Of a DNA stretch of 64,000 nt, positions 25,533 to 33,807 are shown one piece after another. Under the pieces are notes generated by a model, which ran no database searches, was not told the origin of the DNA, and saw nothing but the letters and a program-made list of their open reading frames with translations. How positions within the stretch are numbered: position 1 is the first letter of the stretch; each line of letters starts with the position of its first letter. The stretch is from Chloroflexota bacterium (lineage in GTDB: Bacteria; Chloroflexota; Anaerolineae; UBA2200): positions 1 through 64,000 of the forward strand of contig JACIWW010000007.1 in NCBI GenBank assembly GCA_014360905.1, in the 5' to 3' direction. Both the position numbers and the translations under genes were made by a program.

Positions 25533-28500
25533 TTACTCAATGTTCCCAGCCACTATGTTCAAGCACGCCAGCCATGCGCGCATGGCATCCCATGCCTCTT
25601 GCTCGTCGGTAAGCGGAGCTTCAACATGGGCGACGCGCGTGTTGCGGAATTCGTTGACTTGTGACAAGAGTTCACAAAGTGCACCGAACCGCGCTGCTGA
25701 GAACCGCCGCCTGACTTCTTCCCATATCCCATGAACGTCATCTCTACCCTGGCGGGCGTACTCCAGGCAAAAGAGGAACGTCCCCAAACGCTGGATCGAG
25801 CGCCCGAAGACCAGATTGTCACGCAGATAACGCTGATTCTTCTCCAACAGTGCCCGCTCGCGTTGGGGCAGATGCTCCAGGCTGGGATTGAAGAAGGCGA
25901 TGGACGCCTCTTTGTCTGGCGGGATAACGGGCTTCAGGTATTTTGCCAAGACACGTAGGGCATATTCTTCCAATGGACCGAGCAGGGGCTGGAAGGCGTG
26001 GGCAAAAGTAGGCTGGCGCGAGCGAATGGCATGATCGAGCAGTAACACGGCCTGACGCATCACGCTCTCAACCTCGACGGGCGGGTGCGTGATGCCGGCT
26101 TCCCGCAACACCCGCTCGAACAACGTTTCAGCCTGAGACTGGGCGGTGGCTTCTTCCAGGGGCAAAGCAAGTTGCCGCGTTTCCCACTCGTTCAGCAAAG
26201 TCTTGAGCGATGGCTCGCAGGCGCGGGCCAATTCAGCGATGGTCGTGGCTGCCTCCTGCTGGAAAAGGTGATACGGCACATAGAGATAGTGCCAGCGCGT
26301 CTGCTTGCCGGAAGCGACCTTGCACCATTCAACGGCGGCACTGGCCTTGAGTGGGACCATCTCGTCCTGGCGGCCTTTGAGTTCCACCAGGTAATGATCG
26401 CCATCTTGGGTACGCACGAAAAAGTCAGGGACATAGAGCGCACGCTGCCCATCCGGCCTGAGATAGTCAATCATCAATTTCTGCGGTCCGGCATTCTTGG
26501 CAAAGGCGGCCACGTCCTGCGCCGTTTCGAGAAAGTCGGTAAATCCCTGCTCAAAATCGTTGTCGCAGGGCACGAGGTTGAACATGGTGCGCTGGGCAGG
26601 CAAAGCGGGACGTTTGTCGTGGCTGGTGGCCTGATAAGGCTTCCAGGTGGAAAGGCGTTGTCCGCGGCTGACGCGCTGGCGTTTCTGCTTGCGCACCGTC
26701 TTTTGCAGAATCAGTGGCGTGAATGTGGCGCGGATGTGCTCCATCACGTCCAGGTCGCGCATGCGGTGATCCACTTCCCCGCTATAGAGGTCAACCGGAC
26801 GTTCAAACAGTACCTCGGCAAGAAAACGCTCCACCAACGGCGCGAGCGCCTGATGAGGGTTGGAGACGCGGCAGGTGCGGCCCAACATCTGCGCAAAGTA
26901 AGCCGGGGCCGACCAGGCGTTATTCAACAGGCCGGCATCCAGCCGCATGGTTGCCACAATCTCATCGGTGAACAGGTGCCGCTCTTTGTACTCAATCGGC
27001 CCTTCCCTTTTCTGGCCGATTGGCAGCGGCTTGAACCCGGCCAGAAAGGCGTCGCGCACCTCTTCGAAGGTCAACCCCTGCAGTTCCTGCGTGGTTTCGA
27101 TGGCGTCGGAAACCAGCGGAATCTCGATCTCCAGCGCCTCCACGTCTTTGTGCTCGTGATCCACAAAGATCGTGACAGTTTGTTTGAATACCTCGCGCAC
27201 GGGCAGGACGGCGATGTCCAACCCTTCCTGGGTTAGTTCGTCTTCGTAGAGTTTGCGGAAAGCCGGATGCTCAATCACGGTGACCAGCTCCGGCGTATCA
27301 CCGAGCGGGAACATGCGGCGCAGGCCGCGCCCCAGGGTTTGTTCCGGCAGGATGCCTGATTTGGCCGAGTAGGGGCGCAGCGGTACGATGGTGGTCACGT
27401 TGCGCACGTCCCAACCCTCGCGCAACATCATCACCGAGACCACACAGCGAAATTTGCTATCGGGGCTGTCCAGTTCACGGGACATCTCACGCAGTGCACG
27501 CAGGTCGTCCGGCTTCATGGCCGTTTCGTTTTCCACGAACTCCTTGAACGTTCGACCCCCGCGCAAGACCGTCTTGACCCGCCCCCTGAGCCGGGTGTGA
27601 ATGTTCAACACACGCCCCTTGAGCAATGGAAAGGCGTTGCTGTCCAGATAATCGGCGATTTCGTTCGCCGCAGCGGCATCTTCTGTCATCACGAACAAGA
27701 TCGGCTTGCGCACCTTGTGCAATTCGTCGTAGGTCTTGAGATAGCGCTCATAGCCCAGTTGCAGATGCATGTGATAGCGCTCGTGGGCGGGCGTTTTTTT
27801 GTCGCCGCGCACCACCAGTTCATCCGACTCGCCCAGCACCGGCACCTTGACGATGCCTGCGTCTACGGCCTCGCCCAGGGGAAAATCCACGACGATATGG
27901 CGAAAGAGCGATCCGTCGTTGTGCTTGGGCGTGGCGGTAAAGTCCAGTTGCGCGCACAAGCCCCGATTGCCGCGCTTCAGGCTTTCCTCGTGCAGCGCTT
28001 CGATGGCGCGGTTCCAGGCGAGATCGGGGTCATGCAGGTGATGGGCTTCGTCGTTGAGCGCCATCAGACGCGAATGGGAGGTTATGCGCTGGCGTAGGCT
28101 TTCGCCAGTGTCCAGCGCCCGGCCGCGTACCACCGGCGGACCAAAGATCGCGTCCGCCCCTATCTCACGCGGCGCGTCGCCCCCGTTGTCGCGGCTGGGG
28201 TAGAGGCGGTGGATGTTGGTCAGGTAGATGGCGCCGGTCGTCGTCGCGCCGCCCGGTTCGTCTTGCAGCACCACCTGCATCTGAAAGTCGCTGCGCCACT
28301 CGTCGGGGATGAGCGGGTCCTGATAGAAGATGGCGCAGTTCTCGAAATCATCTTTCAGGCGCTCATAGACGGTCAGGTTGGGCGCGATGACCACAAAGTG
28401 GCGCGCCAGGTCGGAGTCCGGTTCGTAGAGGCTGTGGAAGTAGCTCCACACGATGGCCAGGCTCATGATCTTGGTCTTGCCGGCGCCGGTGGCGATCTTG

Positions 28501-28958
28501 GCGCAGTACTTTGCCCAGCAGTCTTGCTCCGGCGGGATGCCCAGAGCCAGGTCAGCCAGTTGATTGTCGCCAAACTCGAACAGCAGTTCGGCCACGTTGC
28601 GCACGCGGCGCAGTTCGTACAGGTAGATGAAGGTCTCGATGGCCTCCCGCTGTGCCCAGTGATAGCGGAAGGGAACCACGTCTCCCGCATCCGTCTTGAC
28701 CAGATGTTCGTTATTGAACCAGTGCTGGAGCAGCGCCCGCGAGGTGTCGCTGACGCCGGCATAGCCGCCGCGCCGCCAGGCGTCCACCTCGGCGCGAATG
28801 GCGCGCACGAGGGGCACCTTGCTGGGCCGTCGCCCGGGCGCGATGATCGCCGGCTCGCCCGGCGTTGGGTTGGGCAGGCGGTGCAGCGTCGGCTCTTCCC
28901 ACGGCTTGAAGAGCGGCTCCAGGGCCGATGCGTTCTGCTGGGTGATCTCGAAGGGCAT
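25533..28958 (-). CDS. Type III-like restriction enzyme (Res): SF2 helicase plus nuclease
   Basis: 1141 residues. Start ATG 28958 follows AAAGGAGG; the longer reading to 29006 would translate a palindromic repeat and is rejected. Helicase motifs: Walker A KIATGAGKTKI (about 150), DEAH in LNDEAHHLHD (about 300) and motif VI QTLGRGLRRMFP (about 550). The C-terminal nuclease PD-(D/E)XK site is YVPDFFVRTQ then YLVELKGRQD (about 843-857). It translocates and cuts unmethylated DNA together with the Mod enzyme at 29617-31536. The family resembles BPTD_3080-type endonucleases. The extra C-terminal 250 residues are of unknown role. Carried in integron cassette 2. Confidence 0.9.
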   Translation of the reverse strand: MPFEITQQNASALEPLFKPWEEPTLHRLPNPTPGEPAIIAPGRRPSKVPLVRAIRAEVDAWRRGGYAGVSDTSRALLQHWFNNEHLVKTDAGDVVPFRYHWAQREAIETFIYLYELRRVRNVAELLFEFGDNQLADLALGIPPEQDCWAKYCAKIATGAGKTKIMSLAIVWSYFHSLYEPDSDLARHFVVIAPNLTVYERLKDDFENCAIFYQDPLIPDEWRSDFQMQVVLQDEPGGATTTGAIYLTNIHRLYPSRDNGGDAPREIGADAIFGPPVVRGRALDTGESLRQRITSHSRLMALNDEAHHLHDPDLAWNRAIEALHEESLKRGNRGLCAQLDFTATPKHNDGSLFRHIVVDFPLGEAVDAGIVKVPVLGESDELVVRGDKKTPAHERYHMHLQLGYERYLKTYDELHKVRKPILFVMTEDAAAANEIADYLDSNAFPLLKGRVLNIHTRLRGRVKTVLRGGRTFKEFVENETAMKPDDLRALREMSRELDSPDSKFRCVVSVMMLREGWDVRNVTTIVPLRPYSAKSGILPEQTLGRGLRRMFPLGDTPELVTVIEHPAFRKLYEDELTQEGLDIAVLPVREVFKQTVTIFVDHEHKDVEALEIEIPLVSDAIETTQELQGLTFEEVRDAFLAGFKPLPIGQKREGPIEYKERHLFTDEIVATMRLDAGLLNNAWSAPAYFAQMLGRTCRVSNPHQALAPLVERFLAEVLFERPVDLYSGEVDHRMRDLDVMEHIRATFTPLILQKTVRKQKRQRVSRGQRLSTWKPYQATSHDKRPALPAQRTMFNLVPCDNDFEQGFTDFLETAQDVAAFAKNAGPQKLMIDYLRPDGQRALYVPDFFVRTQDGDHYLVELKGRQDEMVPLKASAAVEWCKVASGKQTRWHYLYVPYHLFQQEAATTIAELARACEPSLKTLLNEWETRQLALPLEEATAQSQAETLFERVLREAGITHPPVEVESVMRQAVLLLDHAIRSRQPTFAHAFQPLLGPLEEYALRVLAKYLKPVIPPDKEASIAFFNPSLEHLPQRERALLEKNQRYLRDNLVFGRSIQRLGTFLFCLEYARQGRDDVHGIWEEVRRRFSAARFGALCELLSQVNEFRNTRVAHVEAPLTDEQEAWDAMRAWLACLNIVAGNIE

Positions 28959-28973
28959 GGCTACACCTCCTTT

Positions 28974-29002
28974 GGATTGCTGAAGCCTCGCTTCAGCAAT
29001 CC
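28974..29002. repeat. REP-like hairpin 1
   Basis: GGATTGCTGAAGC at 28974-28986 and GCTTCAGCAATCC at 28990-29002 form a perfect 13-bp stem with a CTC loop. Near-identical to hairpin 3 (29941-29969). It contains the stop codon of the RAYT gene and the region just before the Res ribosome site. Confidence 0.8.
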
Positions 29003-29544
29003 ACATCTGGAACGTTTACCCGATCATAAGGAACAGCCGTCAGCTTCTTGCGAAAGTCATCCGATGCATGGGCCTTGAACCAGGCTGCGGAGCAGAAAGG
29101 ATATTGCTCGGCAACCGGAACCAGGCCATGTTTAACCGGGTTGTTGTGGACATAGTTCAAACGCGCATCATAGCTCTTTTCATACGTCAGACAGGTATCC
29201 CAATACTGAAACCAGACCCGCCGGCCTGGAGTGCGGTCTAATTCATTCACCAGACGCGCCGATTGGGAGTGCAAGCGTTGAATCAGCCGTTTGAGCGACG
29301 TCCCATCCTCAGGGGCACGGGCAATGAAATGGTAGTGATTGACAAACAATGCCCAGGCTTCGAGTTCCCACCCGTGGGCCAGCATGACCTCGAACAGGGT
29401 GTTCTGGAGCAGGACGAGCTTGGCGGCAGTGTCAAAGATGCGCTGTTTGTGGAGGGTTGAGGCGGTGACGATGTAGAGAGCGTTGGGCACAAAGAGGTGC
29501 AGCGGCCCATGTGGCCAGGTACCGATTTGAATGGAGTCTGTCAT
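28993..29544 (-). CDS. REP-associated tyrosine transposase (RAYT, Y1/HUH)
   Basis: 183 residues. ATG 29544 has AGGAG six bases upstream. HUH motif NHYHFIARA (about residue 80) holds the metal-binding His pair. The catalytic Tyr lies in the helix YEKSYDARLNYVHNNPVKHG, whose YVHNNPV signature is diagnostic for RAYT (TnpA_REP, IS200/IS605 superfamily). Such single-copy transposases process REP hairpins. Three REP-like hairpins lie here: at its stop codon, just upstream, and inside the methyltransferase gene. It sits between the Mod and Res genes and separates what is normally a continuous operon. Confidence 0.92.
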   Translation of the reverse strand: MTDSIQIGTWPHGPLHLFVPNALYIVTASTLHKQRIFDTAAKLVLLQNTLFEVMLAHGWELEAWALFVNHYHFIARAPEDGTSLKRLIQRLHSQSARLVNELDRTPGRRVWFQYWDTCLTYEKSYDARLNYVHNNPVKHGLVPVAEQYPFCSAAWFKAHASDDFRKKLTAVPYDRVNVPDVDC

Positions 29545-29573
29545 GCCCATCTCCTGAACTTTTTGGGCTTTTT

Positions 29574-29602
29574 GGACTGCGGAAGTCAAACTTCCGCATT
29601 CC
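29574..29602. repeat. REP-like hairpin 2
   Basis: GGACTGCGGAAGT at 29574-29586 and ACTTCCGCATTCC at 29590-29602 form a 13-bp stem with one mismatch and a CAA loop. Located upstream of the RAYT start. On the minus strand it is followed by TCCAAAAAGCCCAAA, a tail shared with hairpin 3. Confidence 0.75.
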
Positions 29603-29616
29603 AAATGGCTTCAATC

Positions 29617-31536
29617 TTAAACCTCCACATCCAGCACAATGGTCGTATCCACGCCAAAGACGTCAATCACCTTGACCGCAATTTGATGCTTGCCGGGTGT
29701 TTCATAGTGCCACCCGATGTCGGTGCGCGTCTTGAGCGAGCGGTCTTTGCGCGTGCGAAAGTCCTGCCAGTGGTGTTCAAAGGGCTTGTCGGGGGCATAG
29801 TCAAAGTCCACCGCCCAAAAGTCAATGAAGTCGAACGGCGAGCGGATCGCCCGCTCGCGCAGGGCGGCTAGTTCGGCCTCGGGCGCCTCGGCCAGGGCGG
29901 GGGTAAAGCGCAGCAGTTCCACGTCCACTTTGGACTTTTTGGACTGCTGAAGCCTTGCTTCAGCAGTCCATATGACCCGGGCTTCCAGCGCGCCGGCCTC
30001 GAAGAACTGCACCTCGGTGCGGTTGGGCTCCATGATCTCGCGGGGGATGTACTTCAGGCGGATGCTGACGCCGGTCTCGGCCTCCAGCGCCTCCTTCTTG
30101 CGGCTCAGTTCCATCTCGAACTCCCAGGCCAGGCAGTGCACCTCGCGCCCGCCGACGCTGCGCACCGCCTCGGCCACGGCGCGCAGTTCCTCGTGGGAGA
30201 AGATGCTGTCTATTTGATCCACGTGGACGTAGGCCGCGCCCTTCTTGCCGTGCAGGAGCGGATGAGGCGGTTGTGCCTTGCCCTCACCCCCGGCCCCTCT
30301 CCCGATGGGAGAGGGGAGAAAGGGGGCGGCCTTGTAGAATTGCAGCACGATGCGGCGGTGCTCGCCATCGGCGCCCTTGAGGCGGTCCATCTGCCACCAC
30401 TGACGCTCGTAACGCCCCAGGTTATAGACGTCAAAGGAGCGGTAGGGCTTGCCCTGCTCGTGCAGTTCGCGCTGGACTTGAATGAGCCGCTTGCGGGTGG
30501 TATGGATGGCGTAGCGTCCCAGGTCCACGCCGATCCAGCGCCGGCCGAGCTTCTCGGCGACGGCGAGGGTGGTGCCGCTGCCGCAGAAGAAGTCTGCTAC
30601 TAGTCCACCTTCCCCGGAACAAACGCCTATGACTTGTTTAAGCAACGCCTCTGGTTTCTGCGTGTTGAATCCGGTTCGTTCTGTCTTGTCGTTTTGTCCA
30701 GGGATGTTTATTCTCCAAACGTCGCCCTTGACTTTCCCCATAGGATGGTAGTAGTGAGCTTTGCTCGCCGGAATGTTGATATCTGGGCTGTATGGCTCTC
30801 GTGCATCCTCGACTTCGGTCTCCATAAATGCCATATCAGCATTCTTGCCATATCGAAAAATCGTATCGTGCCGTTTCCCAAAACCGTTCTGCGCTCTCGG
30901 CCCGCTGTTGTAGAACCATATGATTTCGTTGAGCAGTTGATCGCCGAAAATTTCTTCTAGCACTAGCCGAACAAGGCTATTAACTCTGTAGTCAACATGA
31001 ACAAAAATGTTCCCGTTCTCGCTGAGCAGGTCGCGCATCAGGACCAGCCGCTCGTACATCATGTGCAGGTAGGAGTCGGTCCCCTTGCCCCAGGTGTCGC
31101 GGTAGGCCACCGCCTCCAGGATGGACTGCTCCTTCTGCAGCGCCTCGCCCTCTTCGCCGATCTGCACCTGCATGGTAAAGTCGGCGCCCACGTCGAAGGG
31201 CGGATCAATGTAGATGAGGTCAATCTTGCCGCGGAACTCTTCCAGCAGAGCGGCCATCACCAGCTTGTTATCGCCCCAGATGAGCATGTTGCGCCAGTCG
31301 TCGCGGTGGGCGCTGCGGCGAAACTCTGCGTCATCAAAGGGCAGGCCCAACTGGCGCGCCTGGGCTTTGCGGGCGTCGCGGGGCTGGTCAATGGTCTCGA
31401 TGCGCTGCAGGGGCAGCGGAGAAGCGGGCAGGCGCACCGGGCGGCGGTTGCCGTACTCGTCGTATTTGCCCTCCCAGACCAGTTCGGTCTTCATACGGGA
31501 AAGCGGGTGTGGGTTTTGGGGTCCCCAGTCGGTCAT
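29617..31536 (-). CDS. Type III-like DNA adenine methyltransferase (Mod)
   Basis: 639 residues, ATG 31536 after AAGGAG. Catalytic motif IDPPFD at about 110-115 (DPPY class), and the SAM-binding motif ADFFCGSGTTLAV at about 313-325. The order DPPY first, FxGxG second, is beta-class N6-adenine methylation as in type III Mod and pairs with the Res gene. Between the motifs lies the target-recognition region. Two repeat elements are read in frame: a GC palindrome coding PSPIGRGAGGEG (about 405-420) and a REP-like hairpin coding AEARLQQSK (about 523-532). Neither breaks the frame; whether the enzyme tolerates them is unknown. Confidence 0.9.
   Translation of the reverse strand: MTDWGPQNPHPLSRMKTELVWEGKYDEYGNRRPVRLPASPLPLQRIETIDQPRDARKAQARQLGLPFDDAEFRRSAHRDDWRNMLIWGDNKLVMAALLEEFRGKIDLIYIDPPFDVGADFTMQVQIGEEGEALQKEQSILEAVAYRDTWGKGTDSYLHMMYERLVLMRDLLSENGNIFVHVDYRVNSLVRLVLEEIFGDQLLNEIIWFYNSGPRAQNGFGKRHDTIFRYGKNADMAFMETEVEDAREPYSPDINIPASKAHYYHPMGKVKGDVWRINIPGQNDKTERTGFNTQKPEALLKQVIGVCSGEGGLVADFFCGSGTTLAVAEKLGRRWIGVDLGRYAIHTTRKRLIQVQRELHEQGKPYRSFDVYNLGRYERQWWQMDRLKGADGEHRRIVLQFYKAAPFLPSPIGRGAGGEGKAQPPHPLLHGKKGAAYVHVDQIDSIFSHEELRAVAEAVRSVGGREVHCLAWEFEMELSRKKEALEAETGVSIRLKYIPREIMEPNRTEVQFFEAGALEARVIWTAEARLQQSKKSKVDVELLRFTPALAEAPEAELAALRERAIRSPFDFIDFWAVDFDYAPDKPFEHHWQDFRTRKDRSLKTRTDIGWHYETPGKHQIAVKVIDVFGVDTTIVLDVEV
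29941..29969. repeat. REP-like hairpin 3, inside the methyltransferase gene
   Basis: GGACTGCTGAAGC at 29941-29953 and GCTTCAGCAGTCC at 29957-29969 form a perfect 13-bp stem with a CTT loop. Lies in frame within the Mod gene, adding about ten residues plus a tail (minus strand TCCAAAAAGTCCAAA). Confidence 0.8.
30294..30316. repeat. GC-rich palindrome, inside the methyltransferase gene
   Basis: CCCCTCTCCC (30294-30303) and GGGAGAGGGG (30307-30316) form a perfect 10-bp stem with a 3-nt loop. In frame it codes for SPIGRGAGGEG. Similar CTCTCCC/GGGAGAG palindromes are widespread intergenic repeats in many bacteria, from general knowledge. Confidence 0.7.
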
Positions 31537-31585
31537 CTTCTCGCACTCCTTGAGGCTGATGTGATGGGTCGGGAGTCAACAGGCC

Positions 31586-31657
<72 letters not shown>

Positions 31658-31682
31658 GGCAGACAAGGTCATCTTTGTATAA

Positions 31683-32120
31683 TTATGGAGCAGGCGTGCC
31701 CAAACTCCTCTGTATTTCATTAAACTGTTCTTGGAGCATAGGCCCAAGGACTATGCCGGCGAAACTACAAACCGCCAAAATCGAGAATAGTCCTCCTAGC
31801 ACAATTCCTGCGATTGCCATTCCTTGTCCCTTCTTCTCTTGTCTCTTTTTGATTCTGGAGAGGGCTTTCACTCCAGTCACAACTGCGACTATCCCGAAGG
31901 AGACCATACTTACATAAGTAGCCATTAGTGAATTCAACAGAGAACCGAGTATGGTTGGGACAATGAGAGCTGCCAGACACCCGAATATCAAGCTTGTTTT
32001 GGCTAATCCATATGGATTTCCAAAATCATTCTCCTGAGAAGAAGGTAATTCTGCTCCGCATGATTTGCATTTCCAAGCTACGTCCAAGTTTTCTGTTTGG
32101 CAATTAGGACACGGTTTCAT
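31683..32120 (-). CDS. Cassette gene: zinc-ribbon DUF4190-like membrane protein
   Basis: 145 residues from ATG 32120, nine bases after GGAGG; the in-frame ATG upstream would overlap the preceding gene. Starts MKPCPNCQTENLDVAWKCKSC, a single zinc ribbon, followed by two long hydrophobic segments around a basic linker (LSRIKKRQEKKGQGM-AIAGIVLGG), the layout of DUF4190 proteins. Function unknown. Second gene of cassette 1, separated from the first by 5 bp, so the two form a mini-operon under the integron promoter. Confidence 0.75.
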   Translation of the reverse strand: MKPCPNCQTENLDVAWKCKSCGAELPSSQENDFGNPYGLAKTSLIFGCLAALIVPTILGSLLNSLMATYVSMVSFGIVAVVTGVKALSRIKKRQEKKGQGMAIAGIVLGGLFSILAVCSFAGIVLGPMLQEQFNEIQRSLGTPAP

Positions 32121-32125
32121 CTTTT

Positions 32126-32581
32126 CTAACCTCCACTTTCTTTTGTCTTCCATAGACCAAACAAGATGCCGATTAATCCAATGACGCTTATCCAGAGGCC
32201 GAAACGAGGTTCTGTGTAGGTAATGCGCCACTGGTTCAGCCACTTAATCTCGATAAAGAACAGAACAAATGGTAGTAGACCGGCGACTGTCAAGAGGAGT
32301 TGCACTACAAGAATGGACAAAGGTGAATGTCTGTTGATGAACACCAAAGATAATATCCCGCATACTAAAGCCATTGCTATGGGTATATAGTAAGCCCAAT
32401 GTAGATGGGCATATTGTTTCGACAAACCCCCTGATGCGATAGCATATCCAGTACTTCTAATCCCAAAGCCGCCGTAGTAGTAGGTCGTTTCCCACGGCAA
32501 CATAAAGCCAATTGCGGTTACTATACTTGAAATAACTACGAATATATTGCCCGAATTCAATCGTTGGACTTGGCCGCTCAT
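32126..32581 (-). CDS. Cassette gene: four-helix membrane protein
   Basis: 151 residues from ATG 32581, eight bases after AGGAG; a longer reading would run back through attI into the divergent intI region and is rejected. Four hydrophobic segments (about 12-32, 62-84, 92-114, 126-146). No family recognised. It is the first gene after attI and its ribosome site lies 20 bp inside the cassette boundary, the position with highest expected expression. Confidence 0.7.
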   Translation of the reverse strand: MSGQVQRLNSGNIFVVISSIVTAIGFMLPWETTYYYGGFGIRSTGYAIASGGLSKQYAHLHWAYYIPIAMALVCGILSLVFINRHSPLSILVVQLLLTVAGLLPFVLFFIEIKWLNQWRITYTEPRFGLWISVIGLIGILFGLWKTKESGG

Positions 32582-32603
32582 AGATTCAACTCCTGATCTT
32601 GGG

Positions 32604-32619
32604 TTGTCTGCCGCCCAAC
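32604..32619 (-). other. attI/cassette-1 junction
   Basis: Minus-strand GTTGGGCGGCAGACAA with a perfect GTTRRRY core (GTTGGGC). The sequence to the left of the G (higher coordinates, towards intI) would be attI proper; all bases after the first G belong to cassette 1. The A/T-rich flank ATAATCAATA and CGGATTCCG repeats lie on the attI side. Confidence 0.7.
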
Positions 32620-32624
32620 TATTG

Positions 32625-32630
32625 ATTATA
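32625..32630 (-). promoter_or_regulatory. Possible cassette promoter Pc (-10 box)
   Basis: Perfect TATAAT on the minus strand (plus ATTATA), only 6 bp from the recombination point, so transcripts would start at about the first base of the first cassette. No good -35 is found at 16-18 bp; the CGGATTCCG palindromes there could bind an activator. Low certainty. Confidence 0.4.
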
Positions 32631-32675
32631 CGGATTCCGCAATTTGCCCCATATTGGAGAGATATGCGGATTCCG
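32631..32675. repeat. Paired CGGATTCCG palindromes in attI/promoter region
   Basis: CGGATTCCG occurs at 32631-32639 and 32667-32675, 36 bp apart. The second is the centre of a longer near-palindrome, 32661-32681 (GATAT to ATATC). A related TGCGGAATTGCA lies at 32701-32712, inside the intI promoter spacer. They could be integrase-binding direct repeats of attI or operators of a regulator controlling both Pc and intI. Confidence 0.55.
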
Positions 32676-32692
32676 TATATCCATCTTAAATG

Positions 32693-32721
32693 TTGACTTT
32701 TGCGGAATTGCAGGCTACAAT
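32693..32721 (+). promoter_or_regulatory. Promoter of intI
   Basis: TTGACT at 32693-32698, 17-bp spacer, TACAAT at 32716-32721. Transcription would begin near 32728, giving a 30-nt leader to ATG 32758. This excludes the in-frame ATG at 32644. Confidence 0.7.
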
Positions 32722-32757
32722 AGAAACTACTTTTTATTTTATTCCAAGGGACCAGAA

Positions 32758-33807
32758 ATGTCAAATTTATCGCCAAAGCCAGCCCAAGCTTCATCCTCTC
32801 CGAAACTCTTAGACCGCGTACGAGAGGCACTGCGTCGCAAGCACTATTCTTACCGCACAGAACAGGCCTACTTGCTCTGGATTAAGCGTTTTATCCTCTT
32901 CTACAACCCTGGTCTGAGCCCAGCGAACGTCAAACGTCACCCGAAAGAAATGGGCGCTTCGGAAGTTGAAGCCTTTCTCACTCATCTAGCCGTGAAGGAA
33001 AACGTCGCCGCCTCTACTCAGAATCAGGCCCTTAGTGCGTTGCTGTTCCTATACCAAGAGGTGCTCCATAAGGACCTAGGCCCTATTGATGCTTTACGTG
33101 CGAAAAAGCCCAAACGCTTACCCACTGTCCTCACCAAAGATGAGGTGCGCTGGGTCATCAGCCACCTGTCCGGCCCCCACCAATTGATGGCCAAACTGCT
33201 CTATGGCTCTGGTCTACGCCTGATGGAATGCCTGCGTCTGCGCGTTAAGGACCTGGACTTTGACCACCGCACCATCATCGTGCGGGATGGCAAGGGAGCC
33301 GAAGATAGAGTGACGATGTTGCCCGCTAGCCTTATCATCTCATTACAGGAACACCTGCAGTACGTAAAACGCTTGTATGAGCAAGACTTGGCCAAAGGCT
33401 ACGGTGCTGTCTACCTGCCCAACGCCCTGGCACGCAAATACCCCAATGCGGAGCGCGAGTGGGGCTGGCAATACGTTTTTCCCTCAGCACGCCTATCCGT
33501 GGACCCCCACAGTGGCCTCGTGCGTCGCCATCACCTGGACGAGAGCGGCTTACAAAAGGCAGTTCGAGAGGCAGCTCGCCAGGCTGGCATCATCAAACCA
33601 GTCGGGCCTCATACTTTCCGCCACTCCTTTGCCACTCACCTCCTCCAAAACGGCTATGACATCCGCACCGTCCAGGAACTTCTCGGCCACAAGGATGTGC
33701 GCACGACCATGATCTACACCCACGTCCTACAACGCGGCGGCATGGCTATGCGCAGCCCGCTGGATTTGATAGAAGATGATCCAAAGATAGGGGAGAGAAC
33801 GCCTTGA
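32758..33807 (+). CDS. intI: Integron integrase IntI (tyrosine recombinase)
   Basis: 349 residues. Core-binding domain: [20 protein letters not shown] (about 22-41). Catalytic residues: Arg in [16 protein letters not shown] (about 153), His and Arg in [11 protein letters not shown] (285, 288), His in [10 protein letters not shown] (311) and Tyr in MIYTHVL (320). The IntI-specific additional domain absent from XerC/D is clear: [20 protein letters not shown] (about 220) then [14 protein letters not shown] and VRRHHLD. The family inserts and excises gene cassettes at attI and folded single-stranded attC. It is divergent from a cassette array with attC repeats, the standard integron layout. The last four bases overlap the mevalonate kinase start. 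Strongest call in the window. Confidence 0.95.
   Translation: MSNLSPKPAQASSSPKLLDRVREALRRKHYSYRTEQAYLLWIKRFILFYNPGLSPANVKRHPKEMGASEVEAFLTHLAVKENVAASTQNQALSALLFLYQEVLHKDLGPIDALRAKKPKRLPTVLTKDEVRWVISHLSGPHQLMAKLLYGSGLRLMECLRLRVKDLDFDHRTIIVRDGKGAEDRVTMLPASLIISLQEHLQYVKRLYEQDLAKGYGAVYLPNALARKYPNAEREWGWQYVFPSARLSVDPHSGLVRRHHLDESGLQKAVREAARQAGIIKPVGPHTFRHSFATHLLQNGYDIRTVQELLGHKDVRTTMIYTHVLQRGGMAMRSPLDLIEDDPKIGERTP

Noticed and set aside
26085-27236. 383-codon rightward open frame
   Set aside because: Antisense to the Res gene, which has clear helicase and nuclease motifs; the reading shows no family motif and is a by-product of GC-rich codons.
28209-29078. 289-codon rightward open frame
   Set aside because: Antisense to Res and the RAYT end, including a palindrome; no coding evidence.
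32644-32757. Upstream start for intI
   Set aside because: It would place the promoter TTGACT-N17-TACAAT inside the coding region; residues before MSNLS are not IntI-like.
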